From: Dyella sp. S184
Lineage (GTDB): Bacteria; Pseudomonadota; Gammaproteobacteria; Xanthomonadales; Rhodanobacteraceae
Reading direction: 5' to 3'
DNA: 64,000 nucleotides
Assembly: GCF_009766065.1 (NCBI RefSeq)
Contig: NZ_LMUE01000002.1
Coordinates: 1-64,000 of the forward strand
The notes beneath the pieces were generated by a model. That model was not told where the DNA came from, searched no databases, and worked only from the letters and a program-made list of their open reading frames with translations. Made by a program: the position numbers and the translations under genes. Positions 1 through 6,762 of this stretch are shown here, in pieces. Each line of letters opens with the position of its first letter. The first letter of the stretch is position 1.

Positions 1-45
1 GTTTTGGCATGGTGTGGACTCCTGAAGTGATAGTTCAGGGTGTCC

Positions 46-93
46 ACTAAAGCGTAGGAACTGTCCGTTCCGCCTTGAATGGATTGTTAGGGC
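46..93 (-). other. attC recombination site 1 (degenerate)
   Basis: The downstream core reads GTTAGGG on the plus strand at 86-92, and a Y-rich left part (CTAAAGCG, near 50) stands where the other sites have CTAACGCT. A GGAAC/GTTCC stem lies between. It ends the cassette carrying the GFA-like gene at 137-520. The left core has diverged most of the five sites, so its exact border is uncertain. Confidence 0.6.
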
Positions 94-136
94 ACCTGTG
101 AACTTCTGAGCGCCTGATGCGAAAGGCGGCAAGCGC

Positions 137-520
137 TCAATCTAGGAATTTCCAAGTGTCTGCCCCATCGAAGCGCCTAATGACGACCGACTCCAAGAGC
201 GCGGGGTCAAAATTCCGCAGGTTCACTCCGTGGCGCGCAGAGGATGCGGGTTCAATTGGCTCCCAATGGGTGACAATACCGCAGTTCTTGCACCGAACAT
301 TCCTCAGGGTTCGATCGCCCCACACGTAGCTTTCCGTATTCTCGGGATGGCCTTGGATAGAGACCGAGCCAATTTCGTAGTAGGCCCATACTCCTCCTGT
401 GCGCCGACATAGCGAACAGTTGCAACTGGTTGCCATGTCGGGTGCTGCCGGCAGCGTGAGCCGTACTAAGCCGCAATGGCAGGAACCGTGCAGCGATGGT
501 GGATGCTGTTCTTGGCTCAT
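137..520 (-). CDS. GFA/CENP-V family zinc protein, cassette-encoded
   Basis: The 127-aa protein has the cysteine layout of the glutathione-dependent formaldehyde-activating enzyme (GFA/CENP-V) fold: CHCG near residue 14, CNCSLC near 33 and CKNCG near 77. These cysteines bind zinc in the family. Members range from S-hydroxymethylglutathione synthase to uncharacterised proteins, so no substrate can be named. The length is normal for the family. The gene reads in the direction expected from the attC sites and lies between attC 2 (546-602) and attC 1 (46-93), so it is a complete integron cassette. No promoter of its own is obvious; expression probably depends on read-through. Confidence 0.85.
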   Translation of the reverse strand: MSQEQHPPSLHGSCHCGLVRLTLPAAPDMATSCNCSLCRRTGGVWAYYEIGSVSIQGHPENTESYVWGDRTLRNVRCKNCGIVTHWEPIEPASSARHGVNLRNFDPALLESVVIRRFDGADTWKFLD

Positions 521-545
521 CGGAGTGTGCGCTGGTTATTGTGTC

Positions 546-602
546 GCCTAACGCTTGAATTGAGCGGCGGCGTAGTCGTCCGCCTCGAATGAATTGTTGG
601 GC
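546..602 (-). other. attC recombination site 2
   Basis: The site runs from GCCTAAC (546-552) to GTTGGGC (596-602), with imperfect inverted arms (CGCTTGAATTGAGCGG and CCGCCTCGAATGAATTG). In cassette orientation (minus strand) this is the canonical order: R'' core, stem, then R' core GTTAGGC. It closes the cassette with the 55-aa gene at 664-831. Confidence 0.88.
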
Positions 603-663
603 AGCGCTCCGGACGAGACCTTTATTGGACTGCCAGCACCCGGCGGAAGCGCATCCGACTTGC

Positions 664-831
664 TCATGGAAGTTTAAGAAATCTGAAGTAGAAGGCAGCG
701 AATACCAGAACGATTCCTGTGTTTACCGTAAGCCGTTCCCAGAAGTGATTCTTGAAGAACAAGACATCGATTGCAACGATCACAGCTGCCATCAAGACTA
801 CGTAGAGTGCGATGATTGTCTGCTGCCCCAT
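664..831 (-). CDS. Small two-helix membrane protein, cassette-encoded
   Basis: This 55-aa frame begins MGQQTIIALYVVLMAAVIV and ends FRFLKLP. It contains two hydrophobic stretches (about residues 4-25 and 37-52) joined by a short polar loop, as in small integral membrane proteins. A GGAG sequence sits 8 bases before the ATG. The frame fills the space between attC 3 (869) and attC 2 (602), so it is the cassette's natural gene. Its TGA overlaps the ATG of a second frame (548-667, 39 aa) that reads through attC 2 and stops inside the core; that may be a coupled gene or chance. Function unknown. Confidence 0.6.
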   Translation of the reverse strand: MGQQTIIALYVVLMAAVIVAIDVLFFKNHFWERLTVNTGIVLVFAAFYFRFLKLP

Positions 832-868
832 TGCCAGTCTCCGTTTAAGTTTTGGGCGCTCGTCGGCT

Positions 869-922
869 GCCTAACGCTTGAGTTAAGCGGCGCCGGAGGC
901 CGCCTTGAACGAAATGTTAGAC
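869..922 (-). other. attC recombination site 3
   Basis: The cores are GCCTAAC (869-875) and GTTAGAC (916-922), with arms CGCTTGAGTTAAGCGGC and GCCGCCTTGAACGAAAT. The outer GTTAGAC is the exact complement of the GTCTAAC that begins the same cassette at 1462-1468, as expected for a cassette that once circularised. Confidence 0.92.
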
Positions 923-1444
923 GACTCTTCGCACGATTCGGATTACACGGGAATCTTGGGCGTCCATGAACATGAAACACCGTCCAAAGAGGGCTTTTTT
1001 ACCAAAGTCGTCGAATACGTTTGAGCCAAGAGGTGTAGTGAGAACCTCGTCAGTTGCAAGAGCTCTCTGGTGATTGTTGTCGATCTCTGCCCAGTGCTCA
1101 GCTGCAACACTGCCTAATACAAGGTTAACCGCTGGGTGGTTGTATTGCACCAGAACGTTTCCGTCTTTCATCGGAATAGGGTTCATGTCTGGGTGATAGT
1201 TGAATATTTTCGACAGAACGTCGCAAGCAAACTTTTCCGCGTCGGTATCGGATAGGCCGTCCGGTAGCAAGACGCACGTACCATGCGCGAGTGCAGCGAT
1301 GTCACGTTGACCGTTGGTGTAGAAGCTGAGCCGATCGATGATTTGGTCAATAGACTGCGTTATAGCCGGGCGCCAAGCCGGGATTGGCGGAAACCTCTTA
1401 GGCGGCTCTTGAGGCGGTTCCTTTTTCTTGAACGGTCCAAACAC
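917..1444 (-). CDS. Hypothetical cytosolic protein, cassette-encoded
   Basis: The 175-aa protein starts MFGPFKKKEPPQEPPKRFPP and has no signal peptide or membrane segment. The first 25 residues are rich in Pro and Lys; the rest looks like a compact mixed alpha/beta domain (for example HGTCVLLPDGLSDTDAEKFA and GNVLVQYNHPAVNLVLG). I do not recognise the family. Its TAA stop is formed by the attC 3 core itself (917-919), so gene and recombination site are fused, a compact arrangement seen in many integron cassettes. The start lies 18 bases inside the cassette boundary at attC 4. Confidence 0.75.
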   Translation of the reverse strand: MFGPFKKKEPPQEPPKRFPPIPAWRPAITQSIDQIIDRLSFYTNGQRDIAALAHGTCVLLPDGLSDTDAEKFACDVLSKIFNYHPDMNPIPMKDGNVLVQYNHPAVNLVLGSVAAEHWAEIDNNHQRALATDEVLTTPLGSNVFDDFGKKALFGRCFMFMDAQDSRVIRIVRRVV

Positions 1445-1461
1445 CGATAGTCTCCAAAGAC

Positions 1462-1518
1462 GTCTAACGCTGGAGTTAAGCGGCGCCGGAGGCGTCCGCC
1501 TTGAACGAATAGTTAGGC
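1462..1518 (-). other. attC recombination site 4
   Basis: The cores are GTCTAAC (1462-1468) and GTTAGGC (1512-1518). The arms CGCTGGAGTTAAGCGGCGCC and GGCGTCCGCCTTGAACGAAT fold into the usual imperfect hairpin. GTTAGGC complements the GCCTAAC that opens its cassette at 1885-1891. Confidence 0.92.
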
Positions 1519-1546
1519 GCCAGTCGTCGCGGCCCCCAGACGATGA

Positions 1547-1867
1547 TTACAAGCTTGCATCATCTATCTCAATGACTGCATCGCTCTCACGCGCGCCACG
1601 CGCAATGCGGCAATGTACAGCTACGTCGTCGTCGTGAACCCGCAGCCTCCCATCCACATATAGGACGTTGCCATCGTCATGGTACGAGGCAGTCCACTGG
1701 TATGGGGTGATGTTCTTTGCGACGTAACGAGATGCCGCCTCGGACTGGCACCACGAAACAAGCTCAGAAGTTTGGTTGATGATCTTGTCATGGTCGCCGG
1801 CCCCGCCTGCGCTGTTCGCAAATGCGGGCAATGCTGCGATTAATAGAAGTGCTGCTACAAGTTTCAT
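1547..1867 (-). CDS. Small secreted hypothetical protein, cassette-encoded
   Basis: The 106-aa protein begins with a clear Sec signal peptide (MKLVAALLLIAALPAFANSA, cleavage near residue 18-20). The mature part is about 87 residues, acidic and rich in Asp and His (GDHDK, YHDDGNV, RVHDDDVAVHC), with two cysteines that could form a disulfide. It is probably periplasmic. No family is recognised. It lies between attC 5 (1885) and attC 4 (1518), so it forms a complete cassette. The Asp/His clusters could bind metal, but that is a guess from composition. Confidence 0.72.
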   Translation of the reverse strand: MKLVAALLLIAALPAFANSAGGAGDHDKIINQTSELVSWCQSEAASRYVAKNITPYQWTASYHDDGNVLYVDGRLRVHDDDVAVHCRIARGARESDAVIEIDDASL

Positions 1868-1884
1868 GTACCCATCCTTGTGGT

Positions 1885-1933
1885 GCCTAACGCTGGAGTT
1901 AAGCGGCGGCGAAGCCGTCCGCCTTGAACGAGT
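1885..1933 (-). other. attC recombination site 5, left part (interrupted by IS)
   Basis: The sequence starts with the core GCCTAAC and continues through the arms as far as CCTTGAACGAG, then breaks into IS sequence at about 1933. The missing end, GTTGTTAGAGC, is found at 3447-3457 beyond the IS. Rejoined, the two halves give a normal attC of about 60 bp. Confidence 0.9.
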
Positions 1934-1938
1934 AAAAA

Positions 1939-2012
1939 GAGACTTCCTCCCCTTACGGCCTCGAAGGCCATGATGGTGTTGCGAAACAACCGTCAGCAGA
2001 AGAGGAAGTCTC
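1939..2012 (+). promoter_or_regulatory. Inverted repeat that can sequester the transposase ribosome-binding site
   Basis: GAGACTTCCTC (1939-1949) and GAGGAAGTCTC (2002-2012) are exact 11-bp inverted repeats. The second copy holds the GAGG Shine-Dalgarno sequence placed 8 bases before the transposase ATG at 2014. An RNA that begins outside the IS would contain both arms and could fold the ribosome-binding site away. Transcripts starting inside the repeat, or from a promoter formed at the joined ends of a circle, might escape this. Confidence 0.5.
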
Positions 2013-2013
2013 C

Positions 2014-3108
2014 ATGAGCACTATAACCCTGGGTGTGGACTTGGCGAAGAGCGTGTTTTCGGTGTGCGAAGTGAACGGCAGCGGCCACGTGCTGCACCGG
2101 CTGGACTTCAAGCGCGATGCCTTCGCGGTGTGGCTGGCGCAGGTGCCAGCGGGCACCGTGGTGGCCATGGAAGCGTGTAGCGGCGCGCATCACTGGGCAC
2201 GGCGTTGTCAGGAGGTCAGCCTGCAGCCGCGGCTGATGGCCGCGCAGTTGGTGAAGCCATATCGCCTGAGCCAGCGCAGCAAGAACGATCGCAACGATGC
2301 CGAGGCGATCGCTACCGCCGCGCGCCAGGGCAACATGCGTTTTGTGCCAGTGAAGGACGTCGATCAGCAAGCCCGCCTGGCGTGGCATCGGGTGCGCGAG
2401 GGCTACAAGGCCGAGTCGCTGGCCATCGGCAACCGCCTGCGCGGCTTGCTGGCCGAGTTCGGGATCGTGGTGGCGACGAGTGATGTGGCGCTGCGCCGTG
2501 TCTTGGGCGATCTCGATCAGGCGGCGCTGCCGGGTGAGTTCAAGGAGCTGCTTCGTCGCCTTGAGGGGCACTGGACCGAAGTGCGCAAGGCCCTCGACGC
2601 GTGCGATGCCCGCATCGACGCCCATGCGCGAGAGGACGAACGGTGTGTGCGCCTGCGCGCCATCATCGGTATCGGCCCGATCACCGCCGATGCGATGGTC
2701 GCCAGTCTGGGCTCGGCCAAGGACTTCAGGAACGGCCGGCAACTGGCCGCATGGCTGGGTCTGGTGCCGACCCAGCACTCCAGCGGCGGTCATACCCGGC
2801 TGGGCACCATCAGCTGTCGCGGCGACGCATACTTGCGCACCTTGCTGATTCAGGGTGCGCGTAGCAGCCTGCAGCGTGCCAAGGCAGTCAGTGTGGAGAA
2901 ATCCACGCCCGAGCAGATCTGGATCCGGCAGATGGCCTGTCGTATGCCGTTCGGCAAAGTGCTGGTGGCGATCGCCAACAAACATGCACGCCAGTTGTGG
3001 GCGATGCTGGCGCACGAGCAAATCTACGACGCCGACGCGTGGCTGAAGCACCCGATGGTGCAGCGCTCCGCCGGCAAACATGCCATCACGGTCGCGGCCA
3101 TGGCATGA
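2014..3108 (+). CDS. IS110 family transposase (IS1111 subgroup)
   Basis: The 364-aa recombinase has the two-domain layout of IS110 transposases. The N-terminal RuvC-like DEDD domain contains GVDLAKSVFSV near residue 7, MEACSGAHHW near 52 and DRNDAEAIA near 94. The C-terminal Transposase_20 domain has the helix-hairpin region IGIGPITADAM near 211 and WLGLVPTQHSSGG near 248, whose serine is the family nucleophile. It is full length with no frameshift. In this family the enzyme uses a structured RNA made from the element's own non-coding end to choose target and donor. The start has GAGG at a good distance, within a potential hairpin. Confidence 0.95.
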   Translation: MSTITLGVDLAKSVFSVCEVNGSGHVLHRLDFKRDAFAVWLAQVPAGTVVAMEACSGAHHWARRCQEVSLQPRLMAAQLVKPYRLSQRSKNDRNDAEAIATAARQGNMRFVPVKDVDQQARLAWHRVREGYKAESLAIGNRLRGLLAEFGIVVATSDVALRRVLGDLDQAALPGEFKELLRRLEGHWTEVRKALDACDARIDAHAREDERCVRLRAIIGIGPITADAMVASLGSAKDFRNGRQLAAWLGLVPTQHSSGGHTRLGTISCRGDAYLRTLLIQGARSSLQRAKAVSVEKSTPEQIWIRQMACRMPFGKVLVAIANKHARQLWAMLAHEQIYDADAWLKHPMVQRSAGKHAITVAAMA

Positions 3109-3119
3109 ATCGGTTTCAC

Positions 3120-3262
3120 GTCAGTGCGAAGCGGTAGCAACGGGTCAGACCAACCCGGAGAGAACCTGACTAACAATCTGGACGTCTAAACGTGTTTCGT
3201 CCGATCCCCGAACACTGACGACACCGCTGGATGAATGAGGTCTTCGGGTGCGGTTTATACCC
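3120..3262 (+). ncRNA. Candidate bridge/seekRNA of the IS1111 element
   Basis: In IS1111 elements the guide RNA is encoded between the transposase stop and the right end. Here that segment has consecutive stem-loops: CGGGT/ACCCG (3141-3145 with 3153-3157), GGACG/CGTCC (3180-3184 with 3198-3202) and CCCGAA/TTCGGG (3207-3212 with 3243-3248). Between the first two stands CTAACAAT (3170-3177), the complement of ATTGTTAG, the attC core sequence beside the insertion point. Location, structure and target complementarity fit a guide RNA. Its ends are not visible. Confidence 0.5.
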
Positions 3263-3446
3263 TGGTCCGCATCAGCAACATCGGTGCAACAAGACCGTTT
3301 ACGGAAATGCAGTCTGGCAACGTTGCAACTCCGCACAGTACTGACACGCACGACGCAGCGAAGAGGACAACATGATGACCAGCATCGGCCCGAAAGCTCA
3401 GGGCAAGAGCATCAAGCGCCCGGTATTGATCGGAAGTCTCTTACGG
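3263..3446 (+). other. Right end of the IS, non-coding
   Basis: No convincing gene is present. A short frame at 3372-3455 (27 codons, after AAGAGGACAAC, a fair ribosome-binding site) runs over the IS edge and stops at the TAG of the attC core, so its C-terminus depends on the insertion site. The right subterminal repeat is at 3432-3442. Confidence 0.4.
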
Positions 3447-3457
3447 AGTTGTTAGAG
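3444..3457 (-). other. attC recombination site 5, right part (interrupted by IS)
   Basis: GAGTTGTTAGAGC resumes the attC split at 1933. Its terminal GTTAGAGC (3450-3457) is the exact complement of GCTCTAAC at 3737-3744, the opening boundary of the same cassette. This shows that the two sites belong to one cassette and that the IS lies inside its attC. Confidence 0.88.
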
Positions 3458-3462
3458 CAGCC

Positions 3463-3732
3463 TCAGTGCAGTATGCCCGTGGAGAGGCCTGTAGCAAGGC
3501 CAACGCACCAAAAGGCAGCCGCAACTAAAAGGCACCGCATGAAGCCGCGTGCGTAGCGGGCCGCTGGCTCTGCACTGGAAGGCTTGCCCCACAACGTAAC
3601 GTCTTGCATGCGGAAGCGCCTCGGCTGCGCCCTGACCGCGAACAAGCATGCCCAGAAGCAAAGGCCAATAAAGCACGACCCGACAAAGCCTGCCGAAGAA
3701 ATCCAAAAAATTGAACGGCCGAGAAGATGCAT
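3463..3732 (-). CDS. Two-helix membrane protein, first cassette of the array
   Basis: The 89-aa protein begins MHLLGRSIFWISSAGFVG. It has two membrane segments, roughly residues 7-33 and 62-85, separated by a basic loop rich in Arg. The stop lies six bases from the attC core at 3457, as in typical cassettes. An upstream in-frame ATG at 3762 exists but falls outside the cassette boundary (GTTAGAGC at 3737-3744), so the inner ATG at 3732 is preferred. No family recognised. This is the cassette nearest to where an integrase platform would be expected. Confidence 0.6.
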   Translation of the reverse strand: MHLLGRSIFWISSAGFVGSCFIGLCFWACLFAVRAQPRRFRMQDVTLWGKPSSAEPAARYARGFMRCLLVAAAFWCVGLATGLSTGILH

Positions 3733-4061
3733 GTGTGCTCTAACGCCTATTAGACCCCACATAGGGGCATATGCACCGAGTGTTCAGCTTTAGGCCATTG
3801 GCCGTCAAGGGAAAATTGCATGGCAAGCCAGTGTCTTACGATGTCGCACCGGAAATGCATACGTATATCCATGGATCGGATATGGAGTGATAAGGGATAT
3901 CCCCTCGAATCCGGCGGATAACACGGCCACAGTTTCCGCTCATCGCATACAAAGACCTGCGCGGCCAGCGCTGGCTCGGCCACTCGGCCTACCCCATCCC
4001 GCAAATGGTCGTGGGGGCGGCGAATCCGCAGGATAGGTGCATTGTCCCGTCCTGCGCCGCC
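3733..4061. other. Gene-free junction between cassette array and T6SS island
   Basis: The only recognisable element is the cassette boundary GCTCTAAC (3737-3744; GTTAGAGC on minus), which marks where the first cassette was joined, either to an attI site or to a lost cassette. No integrase gene, no convincing attI and no cassette promoter could be seen between here and vgrG. The integron platform is therefore absent or deleted at this locus. Confidence 0.5.
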
Positions 4062-6188
4062 ATGTCGTATTCGACCAAGAAACGACCCTTTCACCTCACC
4101 ACGCCGCTGAGCGAGGACGTGTTGCTGCTGCATCGCTTCGAGGGCGATGAGGCGTTGTCGCAGCCGTTCGAGTTCCACCTGTCGCTGGTGTCGGAAGACG
4201 ACGCGGTCGATCCCGAGAAGCTGGTCGGCAAGCGCATGACGCTGTGGGCCAACCGCGACTCCGAGGATGACGACGGTGGTACCTGCTGGAGTGGCATCGT
4301 TGCCAGTTTCGGGCGCAGCGGCTCGCAATGGTTTGCCGGCGCAGGCGACACGCAGGAGCTGACCACCTACGAGGCCGTGCTGGTTCCGTGGTTCTGGCAG
4401 CTGAAGCTGGTCGAGGACTGCCGCATCTTCCAGAACCTGAGCATTCCCGACATCGTCGACACGATTCTTGGCGAACTGCAGCTGGGCAAGCATGAGACCG
4501 ATCTGTCCGGCACGTACACGCCGCTCGAGTACTGTGTGCAGTACGACGAGAGCAGTTTCGATTTCATCGCGCGGCTGCTGGAAGATGCCGGCATCCACTA
4601 TTTCTTCAAGCACGACCCAAACGAGCCGGCCGACGTGCTGGTGATCTCCGATCACCAGGAGAAGGACTACAAGGGTCAGGTGACTAGCCTGCGCTATGCC
4701 GCCAACTGGGCCGAGCAGGACGAACCGGTGGTGTACGCGCTGACACGCCGGCAGCGCATGCGTACCGGCCGTGTGATGATGCGCGACTTCGATTTCACCA
4801 AGCCCACACAGAGCCTGGAATCGGGCGTGGACACCATGCTCACGGTGGGCGCGCAGAAATCGTTCCAGAGTTTCCGTTATCCCGGCGGCTACCTGGATCG
4901 CAGCGACGGCGACGCGCGCGTCAAGCTGGCGATGGAGATCGAGGAAGCAGGCCACGAACTGCTCGACGGTGCCAGCACGCTGCTCGAGATACATCCGGGC
5001 GTAGCGTTCCAGCTGGACGATCCGCCTAACGATGTGCTGGAACCGGCGTGGCGCACGCTGCGCGCGCAACATCACGGCGAGAACAACCTCGACGACGACA
5101 ACGGCGAGAGTTTCTACCGCAACGACTTCACCGTGATGCCGCTGGCACTCCCCTACCGGCCGCCGCGCAGCACGCGGCGCCCGCGCATGCGCGGCCCGCA
5201 GACGGCGATCGTCACCGGGGCATCCGGCGATGAGATCTATACCGACCAGTACGGCCGGGTGAAGGTGCATTTCTTCTGGGATCACCTGGGTACCAGCGAC
5301 GACAAGAGTTCGTGCTGGATCCGCGTGTCGCAGGCGTGGGCGGGCAATGGCTGGGGCACGTTCTTTCTGCCGCGCGTGGGCATGGAGGTGATCGTCGATT
5401 TCATCGACGGCAACCCCGACCATCCGCTGATTACCGGCTGCGTCTACAACGGCGACAACGCGGTGCCCTACGCGTTGCCCGGCGAGATGACCAAGAGCAC
5501 GCTGAAGACGCAGTCGAGCAAGGGTGGCGGCGGCTTCAACGAACTGCGCTTCGAGGACAAGAAGGGCAGCGAGGAAATTTTCCTGCACGCCGCCAAGGAC
5601 CTGCAGGCGAGAGTGGAGAACGATTCGGCGGAGGCGGTCGGCGGCAATCGCGACATCACCATCACCGGCAACCGCTCGGAAACGATTGACGGCGCGCAGC
5701 AGCATGTCGTGCAGGGCGCACGCACCAGCTCGGTTGGCAAGGACGACGGCCTCAGCGTCGGCGGCAACTTCCTGGTCAGTACCGGCAGCGACCTGGGCCT
5801 CAACGTGGGCGGCTCGGCGATGCACAACATGAGCCAGAGCCTGCATCTCAAGGCTGGCATGAACATCGTGCTGGAAGCGGGCATGACGATCAGCCTGAAG
5901 GCCGGCAGCAGTTCGGTCGTGCTGGGGCCGGCCGGCGTCAGCATCGACGGCATGCTGGTGCAGATCAACTGCGGCGGCAGCCCGCTGTCGGCGAGCATGC
6001 CTGAGAAACCGGACAAGGCGACCAACGCGAAGGATGCGATCACCGTCGCCGCTGGCTCACCGCTGGCCGCCCTGCAGCAATCACAGGCGGCCGCGCTACA
6101 GGCAGCCGCTGCCACCGGCGCGCCGTTCTGCGCCGAATGCGCGGCAGCCAAGGCGGCGCTCGAAGCCATGGGCCATGGAATGGGATGA
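4062..6188 (+). CDS. vgrG: Type VI secretion spike protein VgrG
   Basis: This 708-aa protein follows the gp27/gp5-like VgrG plan. The N-terminal part begins FHLTTPLSEDVLLLHRFEGDEALS. A gp5 OB-fold region is marked by DQYGRVKVHFFWD and SCWIRVSQAWAG near residues 390-420 and by GMEVIVDFIDGNPDHPLITG near 440. The beta-helix follows (repeats such as GGNRDITITGNRSETIDG), then a DUF2345-type end and a short Ala-rich tail with CAEC. No enzymatic extension is apparent. It would trimerise at the tip of the T6SS tube and carry the cargo encoded downstream. The start at 4062 begins at the conserved region; an in-frame ATG at 4005 would add 19 unconserved-looking residues. No core T6SS genes lie nearby, so this is an orphan vgrG island. 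Confidence 0.95.
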   Translation: MSYSTKKRPFHLTTPLSEDVLLLHRFEGDEALSQPFEFHLSLVSEDDAVDPEKLVGKRMTLWANRDSEDDDGGTCWSGIVASFGRSGSQWFAGAGDTQELTTYEAVLVPWFWQLKLVEDCRIFQNLSIPDIVDTILGELQLGKHETDLSGTYTPLEYCVQYDESSFDFIARLLEDAGIHYFFKHDPNEPADVLVISDHQEKDYKGQVTSLRYAANWAEQDEPVVYALTRRQRMRTGRVMMRDFDFTKPTQSLESGVDTMLTVGAQKSFQSFRYPGGYLDRSDGDARVKLAMEIEEAGHELLDGASTLLEIHPGVAFQLDDPPNDVLEPAWRTLRAQHHGENNLDDDNGESFYRNDFTVMPLALPYRPPRSTRRPRMRGPQTAIVTGASGDEIYTDQYGRVKVHFFWDHLGTSDDKSSCWIRVSQAWAGNGWGTFFLPRVGMEVIVDFIDGNPDHPLITGCVYNGDNAVPYALPGEMTKSTLKTQSSKGGGGFNELRFEDKKGSEEIFLHAAKDLQARVENDSAEAVGGNRDITITGNRSETIDGAQQHVVQGARTSSVGKDDGLSVGGNFLVSTGSDLGLNVGGSAMHNMSQSLHLKAGMNIVLEAGMTISLKAGSSSVVLGPAGVSIDGMLVQINCGGSPLSASMPEKPDKATNAKDAITVAAGSPLAALQQSQAAALQAAAATGAPFCAECAAAKAALEAMGHGMG

Positions 6189-6762
6189 GCACACCGTGAT
6201 CGATCAGGCCCAGCTCATCGCCCTCATGCGCATCGTGTTCAACAACGATCAGCACCATGTGTATGCCGTACTCGACGGCTGCAAGATCGCGCAATTGCCC
6301 AAGCGGTTGCAGTCGTCCGGCTGCACCCATAGCTGCCTGTTCTCCGGCGCGCTGGATCCTTCACTGGAACTGGCTGCACCCTGGCTCGTCGAGCTGCCAG
6401 CAAAGTCGCCGTTCACCAGCAGCCTGCTGCAGGAAAGCTGGAACCAGCATGGCGGCATCCTGCTGCAGACCGCTGCCGAGGTTGATCTGTATTCCGTACG
6501 CCATCACCTGCGGCGCTTCCTGCGCGTCACCGGCCCCGGCGGCCAGCCGATGCTGTTCCGCTTCTACGATCCACGCGCGTTCCGCATCACCATGCCGCAG
6601 CTTCGCAGCGCCGACTACCAGGCGTTTCTCGCCCCGTTGCTGGGTGTGTTCACAGAAGCGGACGACCCTTCCAGCGTGCTGCATTTCACTGCCGACGGAC
6701 CGATGCAGGGCAGCGTGCGCGCCTTCCCGCTAGCAGGCCAAGCGGAGCATCAGCATGCTTGA
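6175..6762 (+). CDS. DUF4123 domain T6SS effector adaptor/chaperone
   Basis: The 195-aa protein matches the DUF4123 pattern: YAVLDGCKIAQLPKRL near the N-terminus, WLVELP near residue 70, a central LRRFLRV and the signature MLFRFYDPRAFR near residue 125. DUF4123 proteins load a cognate effector onto VgrG and are almost always encoded between vgrG and the effector. The gene overlaps vgrG by 14 bases, so the two are probably translated together. Its presence is the main reason to suspect that the genes after it encode cargo. Confidence 0.85.
   Translation: MEWDEHTVIDQAQLIALMRIVFNNDQHHVYAVLDGCKIAQLPKRLQSSGCTHSCLFSGALDPSLELAAPWLVELPAKSPFTSSLLQESWNQHGGILLQTAAEVDLYSVRHHLRRFLRVTGPGGQPMLFRFYDPRAFRITMPQLRSADYQAFLAPLLGVFTEADDPSSVLHFTADGPMQGSVRAFPLAGQAEHQHA

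Larger units (their letters stand above)
1934..3444 (+). mobile_element. IS1111-type (IS110 family) insertion sequence inside an attC
   Basis: The element is about 1.5 kb, with one DEDD transposase gene and about 335 bp of non-coding DNA after it. Subterminal inverted repeats are exact over 11 bp: AAGAGACTTCC at 1937-1947 and GGAAGTCTCTT at 3432-3442. They lie a few bases in from each edge, as is characteristic of the IS1111 subgroup. No target duplication is evident; the shared GAG at the edges makes the border uncertain by 2-3 bp. The target is the R'' end of an attC, which matches the published IS1111-attC group that inserts specifically into integron cassette recombination sites. Confidence 0.9.

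Noticed and set aside
1993..3081. 362-codon frame antisense to the transposase
   Set aside because: Composition is typical of shadow frames, and the plus-strand transposase has all catalytic motifs.
3733..4061. An attI site and integrase remnant next to the first cassette
   Set aside because: Only the cassette core GTTAGAGC is visible. No integrase fragment or attI-like repeats could be found, so I do not call an integron platform.
3750..5846. Long open frame (698 codons) on the minus strand across vgrG
   Set aside because: It is antisense to an unmistakable VgrG. The translation is His/Arg/Ala-rich with no domain, as produced by codon bias in high-GC genes.
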